From Basidiobolus heterosporus B8920 (taxonomy: Eukaryota > Basidiobolomycota > Basidiobolomycetes > Basidiobolales > Basidiobolaceae), in contig JNET01033777.1 of NCBI GenBank assembly GCA_000697455.1, forward strand, positions 1-37,244: a stretch of DNA of 37,244 nt, given 5' to 3'. A program made the translations under genes and the position numbers. The notes beneath the pieces were generated by a model. That model made no database searches. It was not told the origin of the DNA and worked only from the letters and a program-made list of their open reading frames with translations. Positions 1 to 10,193 of this stretch are shown one piece after another (the stretch's first letter is position 1; each line of letters starts with the position of its first letter).

Positions 1-1061
1 CTGGGTAGTGGATGGGCGAGATGAAGGCTATGAAGAATTCAGAATAAGTGATTATGCTTTAAGATTTGGCGGGAAACTTAACAGTCGAAAACTAACATTT
101 AACTGTAACATAGACTTGACAACGTTGTTTAACTCGTTGGAGTAATAAGATGGAAGTCTGGGAACGGATCCAGTCAATATCTTGTTGAAGAGTACAGCTT
201 GAGATTGTGCTGGGAATGGTGGTCTAAATTATTCAAAGAACAAGTGTAAGTTAGGACTCTGCAGCACTCTTCAAAGCAATCGGGGGAGGGGGAGTAGACT
301 CACTTTAAAGCACAGATCTCATACAAAACGCATCCTAATGCCCAAATATCTGACTTGGCATCGTAGGGCTGGCCATTAATCAGCTCCGGAGACATATAAT
401 AAGGGGTCCCGACATATGTTTTCGCAAACATGGTTGCTGGATCGTCCAGTACTCTGGATAGCCCGAAATCGCCAAGCTTGATGTTACAATCTCCATCCAG
501 GAAAATGTTATCTGGCTTCAAGTCACGGTGCAAAATAACATGATGATCCTTATTTGATCGTTGTGAATATCCTTGATGACACTCGTGGAGGGCTAAGACA
601 GTTTGGGCGAAAATATTCCAAACGGCTTCCTCTTTTATGAGTTTACTAAAAGATACGAGAATTAGTGCAAGTCACCTAGTGATATATGTCAAAGAATGAA
701 TTACTCTTTAGCAATGAAGTCATTTAATAGAGCCCGCAGATCACCACCAGAGCAATACTCCATGACTAAATAGAAGACCCCAGAGTTTTGTATGAACTGT
801 CTGTCATAGTACCTAACAATATGTGGATGGCGAATCTCCTTCAAGATGTTCAGCTCCGCGACTAGTTGTTGTTTTTCTTTTTCTGAAAGTTTCACGTAAT
901 TGATTTCCTTACGTGCAAGAATCTTCAAAAAGTTATTAGAAAACTAAGTATAGAATTTACTTTGAGATTTCACTTACTTTCCCGTCACTCTTTCTCTTTA
1001 CTTTACGTACTAAGCCGAAAGAACCGGAGCCGATAACCTCCAAAGACTCATATTTTTCCAT
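1..1061 (-). CDS. NIMA/NEK-family Ser/Thr protein kinase (partial, C-terminus beyond window)
   Basis: Cell-cycle protein kinase of the NIMA (Aspergillus nimA, yeast KIN3, animal NEK2) type. Exons on the minus strand: 1061-978, 922-705, 645-304, 223-97 and 27-1; all junctions keep phase, giving 266 visible residues. The start ATG lies directly before the glycine loop (GSGSFG, about residues 11-16). The beta-3 lysine is in ARKEI, the catalytic loop reads HRDLKPDN, the magnesium motif is DFG and the activation segment ends GTPYYMSPE. The insert between the alpha-E helix and HRD, with a histidine-rich stretch, resembles fungal NIMA. The coiled-coil and PEST-like tail expected after the kinase domain is cut off by the window edge. 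Paralogue identity (KIN3, fin1, nimA) is not decided here. The family call is firm. Confidence 0.93.
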
Positions 1062-1583
1062 TTTTATATATGGGGAGAAAATCGCAATGAGAACGGAACA
1101 GGTATGTTGTTATAAGGGTAAGTACAATAAGCACAGGATACAAGAGCCACGAAGAAAACAAAATTCAAAGAGCTGACCAGCCAGAACAGAAGAGCAATTC
1201 ATTCCGAGGTTGATTATGTACAATGTACCACTGTTTTTGTTTTGACTCAAAAACTGGATTGACTAATTGAAATTGAATATTCTTTTTACATTAAGTCTGT
1301 ACATATTGGTTTATATGTGAAAAACATGTAAACATGATCCTAATGGTGCACCCAATCATCAATTGGACTATTGTACTGGCGTTTTGGTGACAACGTGGAT
1401 TGCATTTCACATATCGACCAGACCACCACTATCCGTCTCCATTTTTCGAATGGTAAAAATAACCTATTTTACTGGTCTATAGGTGATGGAGTATATTACA
1501 GCCTTATGTCCAGAATAGAATACACAATTGTATTTTCCAAAGTATGCCAATTTATTAGTATTAAGAAAAATCAATAAAATTGC
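1062..1583. other. Gene-free spacer: NEK promoter side and eS17 3' side
   Basis: Sequence between the kinase start codon and the eS17 stop codon, both genes reading leftward. It should hold the kinase promoter/5' UTR and the eS17 polyadenylation region. A plus-strand open frame near 1371-1577 begins with a non-ATG codon and resembles no family I know. Nothing else recognisable. Confidence 0.5.
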
Positions 1584-2088
1584 TTATTGATCGGTCTTTC
1601 TTCTAGGGGCACGACGGCCACGGTTAGCTCCAGGAACGAAAGCCTGAACAGGAGCAGCAACGCTGACGCCTGGAAGGTTTTCCATATTAAGAACCTTGAG
1701 GAGCTCCTTTGTTTCAGGATCAATCTCAATGTTGGAGATGTCCAAGGCAGAGAATTCAGGAACGTAGTTATCCTTACGCTCACGCTCTTCTTCTTGGAGT
1801 TTGAAGGAGATACCACGAACAGGACCGCGTTGAATACGTTTCATCAAGTGAGTGGTGAAACCGGCAATTTTGTTACGAAGACGCTTTGAGGCAATAATGG
1901 CAACTTCATCGCAAATCTTCTTGTTGGTTTGGAAATCCAAAGTAAGACGGGGATAGTACTTCTCAATGATTACTCTGGAAGCCTTCTTAACGGTTTTGGT
2001 ACGAACACGACCCTATATTATTCAACAGTAGTATTAGATGGATGGATGACGATAGATACGGGATTCATGATTAAATCTGATATACCAT
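1584..2088 (-). CDS. RPS17: 40S ribosomal protein eS17
   Basis: Component of the 40S ribosomal subunit, 144 residues. Exon 1 is only the ATG (2088-2086); exon 2 is 2012-1584 and begins [20 protein letters not shown], the classic eS17 N-terminus. Later hallmarks are [18 protein letters not shown], the [18 protein letters not shown] segment and the acidic-then-basic C-terminal tail ending RRKTDQ. The 73-nt intron has a GTATAT donor and TATAG acceptor. An intron directly after the start codon is also known for budding yeast RPS17 genes, which supports the model. It diverges from the J-protein gene across a 328-bp shared promoter. Length and sequence are normal for the family. Confidence 0.95.
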
Positions 2089-2416
2089 TATGTACTATTT
2101 GTTGCTTTGAAAACACGAAAATAAAGGTTCCAAGGAGCAAGGTATTCACCCACAAAAGTTAAGAGAAAGACTGACACATGAACAACGTTCTCCTTTTTGT
2201 GAATTCAATGATCCTATCCACATCGGATAAAATCTGCTGATTCTGATTGTTGTGGACGAATCAAAACACTATTAATATTATCTAGTTTTACAAAGACAAG
2301 AGGCTGTCTACTTCAAATCTTTTGTATTCACGTTAAATCGTTTCCGTAGTAAAATATTCCGAACATTATTACAGTGTTAGTTATTTACTTGACAATACAT
2401 TGTAACTTGAGCTATA
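2089..2416. promoter_or_regulatory. Divergent intergenic promoter, eS17 / J-protein
   Basis: 328 bp separating the start codons of eS17 (leftward) and the DNAJC17-like gene (rightward), so both promoters must lie here. The sequence is AT-rich with several short T or A runs. I could not identify a specific factor site or a clear TATA box, so the assignment rests on gene geometry only. Confidence 0.45.
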
Positions 2417-3729
2417 ATGTCAACTTCTATTGAAGTAGATTACTATGAATTATTGGGCGTGAACTACAATAGTACTAGCTCTGAAATCACTAAAGCGTAC
2501 CGTAAAAAAGCTCTTCAGCTTCATCCTGATAAAAATCCTGACAATCCAAATGCTGGTAATTTAAACATTGTCAATTTGTACCAGACTTCAACCACTGACG
2601 ACCCATCTTCCCCCTAAAAAATAGCCCAAAAATTCCACGAGCTTAGCGTTGCCTACGATCTTTTATCTGATGCACAAAAGAAATTAGAATATGACACTAA
2701 ATTGAAAGCCAAGATGGCTAACAAAAAGAAACAACAAGCCTGGAGTGCTAAACGCAGAAAAATTAAAGAAGGTGTTTATCAGATTTTAATGAGCTTACGG
2801 TTTGCCCGTCATTTATAAATTTTCTTTTTTTTTACAAATTCAGAGCTTGAGGAACTGGAAAATGCTCATAGGAAACAAAAGCAAGATGAGTTAGAGGAGA
2901 AAATCAAAAGAGAAACTGAACTTGCAAATCTTCGTACTGAAGATTATAGAAAGCGTCGAGAACGAGAAGAAAAAGAGCTATTAAAACAAATGGAGGCAGA
3001 AGTACAACAAGCTAGTCAACCAAAACAAGGTAATTAATGTTATATATTCTTGTTTCTTGCTCTTGTATAGATTCCTGATTCAAAAGATTCTCTTCTAGAT
3101 ATCCTTTCTGCTAATATATCTGTAACAGACTGCTCACTAAAGATCAAATGGAAGAAGGCATTAAACCTTGAAACTGATTCACTCAAGGAATTGTTTTCCA
3201 AGTTCGGTGAAGTCAGTCATGTCATATCCAAAAAGCAGGGAAGTGCCTTGATTGTTTTCAAATCCATTGTCTCTGCGGTCAGTATTACCATTACGTTGCA
3301 TCACATTTCCGGGTATTCAAGCTAATACATATTCAAAGCATGCGGCGATTACTAGTCAGAATACTGACCCAGCACTTGAGCCATTTAAGATGTCCTGGGC
3401 TAGCGGTACTGAGCCAGAGATTGTTAAGAAATTAGATGATATCAGGTTGAAGAAGCCTCAAGGAAAAGCAGCCATTTTTACACAAACATTTGAAACCACA
3501 TCTGAAGAAAATCCCACCGATGCTAACTCCGCACCCAGTTTTTCCTTTGTAAGCGAAACGAAAATATTTATTCTCTTATGATGTCGATTACTTACATCTG
3601 CTGTGTTATTAGGATCCCAATATGGGTACTAACGATTATGAAACCATCACGCTTATGAGGATGCGTCAGGCTGAAAAAGATCGTCTAGCTGCGGAGATTC
3701 GCCTTCGTGAAGCCATGGAGGACGAATAG
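2417..3729 (+). CDS. DNAJC17/Cwf23-like J-domain protein with RRM (spliceosome-associated)
   Basis: 325-residue J-protein. Exons: 2417-2555, 2625-2771, 2844-3029, 3099-3277, 3339-3548, 3613-3729; all phases agree. The J domain occupies the first ~75 residues with HPD at 36-38. A long lysine/glutamate-rich helix follows (about 85-155), then an RRM-like fold (about 165-230, including [13 protein letters not shown] and [12 protein letters not shown]), and a short helical tail. J domain + coiled coil + RRM is the architecture of human DNAJC17; S. pombe Cwf23 and yeast Cwc23 are related spliceosome-disassembly J-proteins. The acceptor of intron 3 is the second AG (3098), because the first (3070) would give an immediate stop. 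Intron 2 has a non-consensus GTGTTT donor. Role in splicing is from family knowledge. Confidence 0.85.
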
Positions 3730-4175
3730 TTGGGAATTGCAGAGAAGTGAAGATTTATGATCACGCGATCGTACTTTCATGGCTGTCTGAATAGTATACC
3801 TCCATACATATACACAAAGCAATGTCTTTTTCATAAATGCTTTTTAGGTTCGCACTGGAGTTTTCTTCGAGATTTCGATTCATATCGCTCCTACAGAGCA
3901 CACAACTGATGATACGAAATCACCTCATAGAATAAATAGCTACTACTCCAACTCAGGGTCATACTCTTGAGTCATCTATATTTCATTATTTTTATTAAAT
4001 ACAGTTTTATTCAAGCAGCTCTAATACATGGAAGGAAAGGATGCGGAACAGTTATAAAACAACTGATACTTCGAACGGGCAAGTCGAAGTTCGGTCTTGA
4101 TGTTTATGAAATTATTGACGTCACAAGAAAGATACTCCTAGTATATATGTAGAATGTAAAAAGTATTTCCAAACT
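3730..4175. other. Convergent 3' intergenic spacer
   Basis: 446 bp between the stop codons of the J-protein gene (+) and Sof1 (-). It should hold both 3' UTRs and polyadenylation sites. A 61-codon plus-strand open frame at 3967-4152 has no family features and no conserved composition. No RNA gene or repeat recognised. Confidence 0.45.
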
Positions 4176-5637
4176 TTACTTTGCAACTCCAACAACATTC
4201 TTTTTGCGCTCTGCAACACGTGGAACGGCTCCAGGTTTGGAATGTTTCCGCAAGTTCTCTTCCTTGACCTTTCTGCTTTGAACCATGACCTTCTTGGTTC
4301 TTTGTGCTTTGGCAATAGCCTTAGGTACGTGACGATGCTTGTCAACACGTCTAATTTCGGGCAAGTGCTTGTATCTGTTTTTGAGTTTCTCGTTGTATTC
4401 GAGGTGCGTACGCTCTCTGGTATCTTTGCTACCCATTCTTTCAGAGGCGTTAGCTCTCCACAAACGGATATTTGCATCATCAGAACCAGATATGACGTAT
4501 TTGTTGTCCATAGAGTATTTGACACTGAAGATTCTTTGCATACGCTTGGTATGATAAACATCACGACTGTGTCCCTCTCTGGCGCGGAAAATACGAATTG
4601 AACGATCATAAGATCCAGTAACAATTTCTTCACCAGTTGGAGAATAGTCAACATCGAGGACAGCTGAGACATGATCCTTCAATACATTGATTGCCCGACT
4701 CATATTACGCATATCAAAAGTATAACAGTTGTGATCTTCATTGGCAGCAGTGAAGTTAAAGGCTTCCATGGGATTCCATGCAAGAGCGTTCGTTTTGAGT
4801 TGCATAACGAGCTTGGCCAACGGTGTTGAAGAACGAAGATCGTAAAGCGTAATAGTACGGTCAGTTCCACAACTAGCGAGTATATTTGTTTCTGTTTGAT
4901 TGAATTTGACTGCGTTGATGGTATCAGCACCCCAACTGAATGTGTGAGTAGGCTCAGAACGGTTGACATCCCAAATCTCAACATCGTTACCGCATGTCGC
5001 AAACCAAGGCTCTTCGCGATGATGATCAACAGCATTGAATATACTTTTGCCAAAGAAGGTATTGACGGGTTCGTCTGAATCGAGACTCCAAATCTTTACA
5101 GTTTTATCGACACCAACGGAAATAAAATTATCGAGTTGAGGGAAAGCACAGACACCACGGACAATACCCTTGTGAGCAGCGGGTGCTCGCCACAAAGTTT
5201 GTTGTTCAGATAATCTCCATACTCTGACCTCTGGAAAAAATTCAATATATATATATATTAGTAAGCATCCATAAGGGAAATTATTACGCAAGAGAACACT
5301 CACCGCCATCACCACTTCCAGAAATCAAGTTTTGCAAATCTTTAGGATGTTTAGCCATGCAATATACACCATCAGCGTGACCAGTTAATGAGGCAATAAA
5401 AGGCTTGGCGAACATTCTTTCAAGCTTGGTTGCATTAAGAGCACGAGTGTATTCTCTGGCCTTTTCGAATGGATGCAAGGAAGGATCTAAATTCCTTTGC
5501 AATTTGTGAATGTCATTAGATCTTTCACGGGTGTACTCTCCAGCGGATCTTGATAAGGCTTTGATTTTCTAAAATAAATCAGTGTGAATAGCTGAGTCTT
5601 AATACGATAGCGTTTTCAAGGAGAAATGTGTTACCAT
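4176..5637 (-). CDS. SOF1: U3 snoRNP/SSU processome WD40 protein Sof1 (DCAF13 family)
   Basis: 440-residue nucleolar WD40 protein needed for 18S rRNA processing in the small-subunit processome. Exons: ATG alone at 5637-5635, 5568-5304, 5230-4176. The N-terminus (MKIKALSRSAGEYTRERSND) and the following RNLDPSLHPFEKAREYTRAL block are diagnostic of the family. Seven WD repeats follow, with clear units ending KIWSL, EIWDV, YDLRS and RLWRA. After the propeller comes the basic Sof1-like extension with RYKHLPEIRRVDKHRHVPK and a lysine/arginine-rich tail. Intron 1 directly follows the start codon; intron 2 contains a short TA run. Length is normal. It shares a divergent promoter region with the RabGAP gene. 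Confidence 0.95.
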
Positions 5638-6194
5638 TATATTTGAACTTCCACCTGGTATAGCAAACAAAGACCAAGTATAAAGAAACCGAAATCTTTC
5701 GCCTACACGGTCACAATATCTTGAGTGAAAAAAAAAGAAAAAAATGGACTACAAAATTTATTGTCAGTCATTCCACAAAATCAGGCCCATTCCGATATAC
5801 TCACAACCTGAATACAATCATAGATATTTCCAAATCTGGACTAATCCAAATTTATAAAGTAGTCGAATTATTGCAACGGCATTGGAATAAGGAGAGATAT
5901 ATTATCGACAACTCTTCGATAACATCATGAAAGAAATGCACACGTATTTAATCGCTCCGGAAAATACAAAAGTGATGAATTAGCTGGCCGGTTTACTGGT
6001 TCGGCTCAATTTAGGGGTGTTGTGTAGTAGGAGTAAAACTGGTATGATTCCAAGTTGAACAAAATACTTCTGTATATCCAACCTCCTTTGTTTATTCCTT
6101 TACTTTTGATACCAACTTTGTTAGTCAAAAATAAACATATCCTCGCTCTCTCCTTTTCTCTAATATCCATATCTCCCTTGAACGTAGTTGAAGT
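5638..6194. promoter_or_regulatory. Divergent intergenic region, Sof1 / RabGAP
   Basis: 557 bp between the start codons of Sof1 (leftward) and the TBC gene (rightward). Promoters of both must lie here. A pyrimidine-rich stretch near 6147-6180 precedes the RabGAP start and could be its core promoter/5' UTR. An open frame at 5721-5930 starts with TTG and has no recognisable content. No specific factor motif identified. Confidence 0.4.
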
Positions 6195-8802
6195 ATGGCT
6201 GAGGAACTGAGGAAGTTCGCCATGGAAGGTTCACTATATTTTCATTCGCGTAACAATACCAAGGACAAAAAAGCCATGGGGCTAACAGTTTTTCTTAAAT
6301 TACAAATACGATAGGTGGAATTGGGACCTGCGTTGCAGAAGAAGACGCTTCTAAATCTCCTAAAAATGCTCTACCCTTTTTTACAGGCATGCTAAGTGAC
6401 AACAGTTAATTTGTCATTCACACAAGTTTAATAATTTCTCTTCCAAGGCGACATCATTGTAATTCTCAACCACATCAAGGAAGATATTTACCAGGTATTT
6501 TCTCTTTTATTGTTTTGTTGGTATGTCCAAGTCTGACTAGTTTCGTATCATAGGGGTATTGTGACGACAAAATTGGCCATTTCTCTATTGACTCTGTGCA
6601 TATAATATATTTGAATGTTGTTGGAACACCTGTCCGAAGAAGAGATACTTTATACAACGACGTCAAGGGCATCGGCAGAAGAGAAAAAGCTCAAGGGCGA
6701 GACAACAGTATTCTACTCGACACTGAAAAGCACGCAGTTGATTTACGTAAATTAGCGTTGTTGGAGAGCTCTGAGAGAGTAAATGATAATGACATGTCCA
6801 ATGGAGTGTACCAAGGGTAATCATCCATTTGTCATCTGGAATTATAAAGATTGACCTGATCGAATCCCGTTAACTTACTTTCTCCCAGTAGCCAGTCTTT
6901 TCCTAACGACTCTGAATCAGTTGGCAACAATAGCGTTCAGTTTACCAAAGTCCCCGTCAAAGCTAGCATTGAATCAGACTTCATTTGTAATACAACCATT
7001 CCACAAGATCAGGGATTAAACGACAGCTACGATGGTGTTACAATCATGTTAACACCGTCAGATGATGTGAATATAACTGAGATGCAGAATTCTTTAGAAG
7101 AGCACTATCACTATAATACTGCTAGTGAAGCCATTCTTTCTAACAATGAAGAGGATGTTTCTAGCATAAATAGCGGTAGTGCGAGCTCGCTCCCTCACAT
7201 GATGCCTAAAAGTTCTATACCTAATGAAGATTCTGAGGATAAGGATTCCTCCAATACAGGATCAGCTAATCAACAGTTGACTGTGGACAACTATGGGTTT
7301 TTATGTGACGCATCTGACTCCGAAAGTTTTATAAGCATGCAGGATGTTGGGTAACCTATTGTTGGCTCATATTGTTGCAATCACCTTATTCTCAACGTTT
7401 TCACAGACCACCTCACTCTCGTTTGGGAAGAGTTTTAGGTTTACATAAAGACAGAGAAGCCAAGTGGATAGAGATTCTTTCCGGTTACAACGTTGACTAT
7501 GTCAAACACTCGACACGGGTGTGTATCTGAGGCTCGCTGATATGATTACTCAGCCAATTAACCGTTGGTTTTATTAAGGTCAAGCGGTTAGTGGGATATG
7601 GTATTCCTGACTCACTTCGGGGTCAAGTGTGGCAATATTTAGCTGACAGTCATGCATATCGTCAACCAGGGCTGTATCGGGTAGGCAATTACTTTACATC
7701 GTTAACGTTGTAATGATTCTGATATCTCGTGATTTTTCAGGAGCTTCTTTCAAAAGAAAGATTGGAGATATACGATGTGATTGAGAAAGATATCCAACGA
7801 TGTTACCCAGATCATATCATGTTCTATGAAGCTAACGGGAATGGGTATGGATATAAACTCAACCTTTCCTGAGAAAATTGCTAACCTTCGATATTTGCCA
7901 TCGTGTAGCCAAGTAAATTTGTACGAAGTGCTCAAGGCCTATGCTCACTATAATCCCGAGGTTGGCTACTGTCAAGGAATGGGGCGCTTAGTAGGGATGA
8001 TGTTAATGCAAAACATCTCTCCAGAGGTAGTATTATTGATTTCGTGTTATGACCCTCCACTTATAGTTTTGCTTCTATAGGATACGTTTTGGTTACTTGT
8101 AGCTACCATTGATAAGTATCTGTCTGGCTACTATACCCCCACATTATCAAAGCTACGGACCCATGCCGCAGTTTTTGATCGTCTCCTTTTAATTCATAAC
8201 CCCAAGTTACACCGAAAGCTGGTACTTGGAACACTTACTCAGCGATGTTGTTCCGAATTCTAATTTTTCTAATGGACTATGATTAAGGCTTCCAACGATG
8301 TTGTCCCATTGATGTACATGACCCAATGGTTTCTAACAGTATATACTATGACTCTTCCTTGGTCTACGGTTCTCCACGTCTGGGACCTGTTATTTTTGAG
8401 AGGTATTGGCTATTTATTCGGGAAACCATTATAATTCATCTCAATTTACCCCGTTTTGTATCTATCCCAGGTGTGAAAGTGCTCTTTCGTACCGGTTTAG
8501 CCATACTAGATTGCTGTAAAGGTAAGCAAATAATAGGTATGTGAGTAAAAAAGCTAGGTAATAAGATTTATATTACAGACCACCTTTTAAATCACTGCCC
8601 ATCCAATACCGAGATTCTTTCATTTCTACTCCATATTCCACACGAAATACTTCAGCCAAGCGCTATTTTAGAAGCATCAAAAAAGATCAATCTCAAATCC
8701 AGTGAGGTCGATAAACTCTCTAAGAAAGCTGAAGAATTGGGACTTGCAGATAGAGGGGCTTCTAGAGATACCAAAAAGTTAAGAAAAAAAGGGCTGATCT
8801 AA
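6195..8802 (+). CDS. TBC-domain Rab GTPase-activating protein, TBC1D10-like
   Basis: 624-residue RabGAP in 13 exons: 6195-6249, 6315-6395, 6448-6494, 6554-6816, 6889-7350, 7407-7518, 7579-7680, 7741-7844, 7909-8026, 8081-8221, 8288-8402, 8471-8521, 8579-8802; total length is in frame. The first ~310 residues include a Ser/Asn/Asp/Glu-rich, probably disordered segment. The TBC domain spans about 340-560. The catalytic arginine finger is R354 in GIPDSLRGQVW and the glutamine finger is Q431 in GYCQGM, so both dual-finger residues are present. DTFWLLVATIDKYLSGYYT and VWDLLFLRGVKVLFRTGLA resemble TBC1D10 and fungal Msb3/Gyp2-type proteins. A lysine-rich helical tail ends the protein. Expected role is Rab inactivation in vesicle traffic; the Rab target cannot be read from sequence. 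Confidence 0.9.
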
Positions 8803-9271
8803 CCAGCTTGAGCACACTCGCATACGAAATGAAAAAAGATTTATTTATATATCTACACATGAATACAGACATGAGCTCACATATTCGATATTCAATACCA
8901 TGATTCTTACTGTATATAGTCTGAGTTTTCTTTATCAGCAAGATAAACGCACCAGAACCTCCGTTTTTATATCCATGGCCCTTCTACATGTAGACACAAA
9001 ATTACAAATCCTTCGAAGTGACTGGAAAAACATTTCAATTACTCACACAAGGATTAATTCCCCAATTATGGCTTAGCCAACTATTCATAATTTCAAATTA
9101 ATAAAAGAATTGATATGGTAGGTGGCATGCGCTATGTGATTTACTCTTGGGCTTAGCTCCTCAGCCGCTCCTTCTATATATTCACAGGGATGAAGAATTT
9201 AGAATCGTTAAATATAAGATCTAGCTTACTTCAGATTCTCGATCACACTTCAAGGAACTCTTCTTCTCAGT
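8803..9271. other. Intergenic region upstream of the secreted-protein gene
   Basis: 469 bp between the RabGAP stop and the start of the secreted protein, both on the plus strand. The left part should be the RabGAP 3' UTR; the right part is the promoter of the next gene and contains a TATATA element listed separately. No gene seen. Confidence 0.4.
9175..9180 (+). promoter_or_regulatory. Candidate TATA element of the secreted-protein gene
   Basis: TATATA about 92 bp upstream of the start codon at 9272, in an otherwise less AT-rich stretch. Position is compatible with a TATA box in a fungal promoter. In an AT-rich genome such hexamers occur by chance, so support is weak. Confidence 0.3.
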
Positions 9272-9913
9272 ATGGTGGCTGTCTTCATGGTGCTTATCAC
9301 GCTCACCCTAATTGTATTTGGAAATCTTTCCATAACGGTGTCGGCGCCGACCCCTACAATAGATAATATGCCCCAGCTCGGGCTCTCACACGCATGTGAA
9401 GAGGTATTTATCAGTTTGGCTATGACTGCATCACCTTGCATTCCATTACCTATGATAAGCATAATGAATCCATCCTTGGCGAGTGAATTGAATCCAGATA
9501 GCTACAGGTCAGTTTTGCTTGGATACTGTAATGGGCCATTCTGTACGAAATCACAAGTCACAGGTTTGTCATCATATATCAAGACAAAATGCAGTGAGGA
9601 CTTGAAGAAACCGGCATTGGTGACGGCACTATTCTTGTTGGAGAATTATGCACCGTTCAAAGAAATGAGCTGTGTTGAGGATTCGTTTGGTGGAAATTGT
9701 CTATTAGAGTATTACGATACTTACAACAACAATCCTGCAGATTTTGCTTACGACGAGATATGTACAGAATGTAGTCAATCATTGTTCAACACATTCAACA
9801 AATGGAATCATGAGTATTCGACCTTTTTCAACGCCACTTATTTCAACCAACTAGGGGATATTTGTCAGTTTACTTACACCAAGTTTGCAAAGACCTCAGT
9901 CACACATAATTAA
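9272..9913 (+). CDS. Secreted cysteine-rich protein of unknown function
   Basis: Single-exon gene for a 213-residue protein. The first 25 residues form a signal peptide: a hydrophobic core (VFMVLITLTLIVFG) followed by a VSA cleavage site. The mature part has ten cysteines (C42, C56, C86, C91, C107, C134, C143, C164, C167, C198), an even number that could make five disulfides, and one N-glycosylation sequon (N187). The spacing, with a C-x4-C pair at 86/91 and C-x2-C at 164/167, resembles the broad class of fungal secreted proteins with repeated cysteine-bounded helical segments. I cannot name the family. No transmembrane segment or GPI signal is visible at the C-terminus, so it is probably released. 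It is the only clearly secreted soluble protein in the window. Confidence 0.8.
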   Translation: MVAVFMVLITLTLIVFGNLSITVSAPTPTIDNMPQLGLSHACEEVFISLAMTASPCIPLPMISIMNPSLASELNPDSYRSVLLGYCNGPFCTKSQVTGLSSYIKTKCSEDLKKPALVTALFLLENYAPFKEMSCVEDSFGGNCLLEYYDTYNNNPADFAYDEICTECSQSLFNTFNKWNHEYSTFFNATYFNQLGDICQFTYTKFAKTSVTHN

Positions 9914-10193
9914 CAGCTTCGACTTAGTAGCTAATTCACGCTTCCTTCTAACCTCTATACTTGCCTTCCCTTCACATCCCACTTATTTAGGTCCACGATC
10001 ATCACTCGGTACTCAATCGCCTATGTCATAGTAATCTAGAACATTTACGATAGCAAAAGCATAGTAAACATATATACTTGAAAACTATGGAAATATTTAT
10101 TCTAATGTATACGTCTAGCGAAGCTATGACAAGAAATAGTGATTACTTCGGCTAGTTCGTTATGATATGAACATCAGCAAGTGGCGTATAAAA

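Noticed and set aside
1371-1577. 68-codon plus-strand open frame between NEK and eS17
   Set aside because: Begins with a non-ATG codon, no domain, and lies in the expected 3'/5' UTR spacer.
3967-4152. 61-codon open frame in the convergent spacer after the J-protein gene
   Set aside because: No family features; located where two 3' UTRs are expected.
4121-4672. 183-codon minus-strand open frame overlapping Sof1
   Set aside because: Out-of-frame shadow of the Sof1 WD40 exon with no family content.
5241-5260. TA-dinucleotide run in Sof1 intron 2
   Set aside because: Short simple repeat inside an intron, common in AT-rich genomes.
5721-5930. 69-codon open frame in the Sof1/RabGAP spacer
   Set aside because: TTG start, no recognisable features, sits in a divergent promoter.
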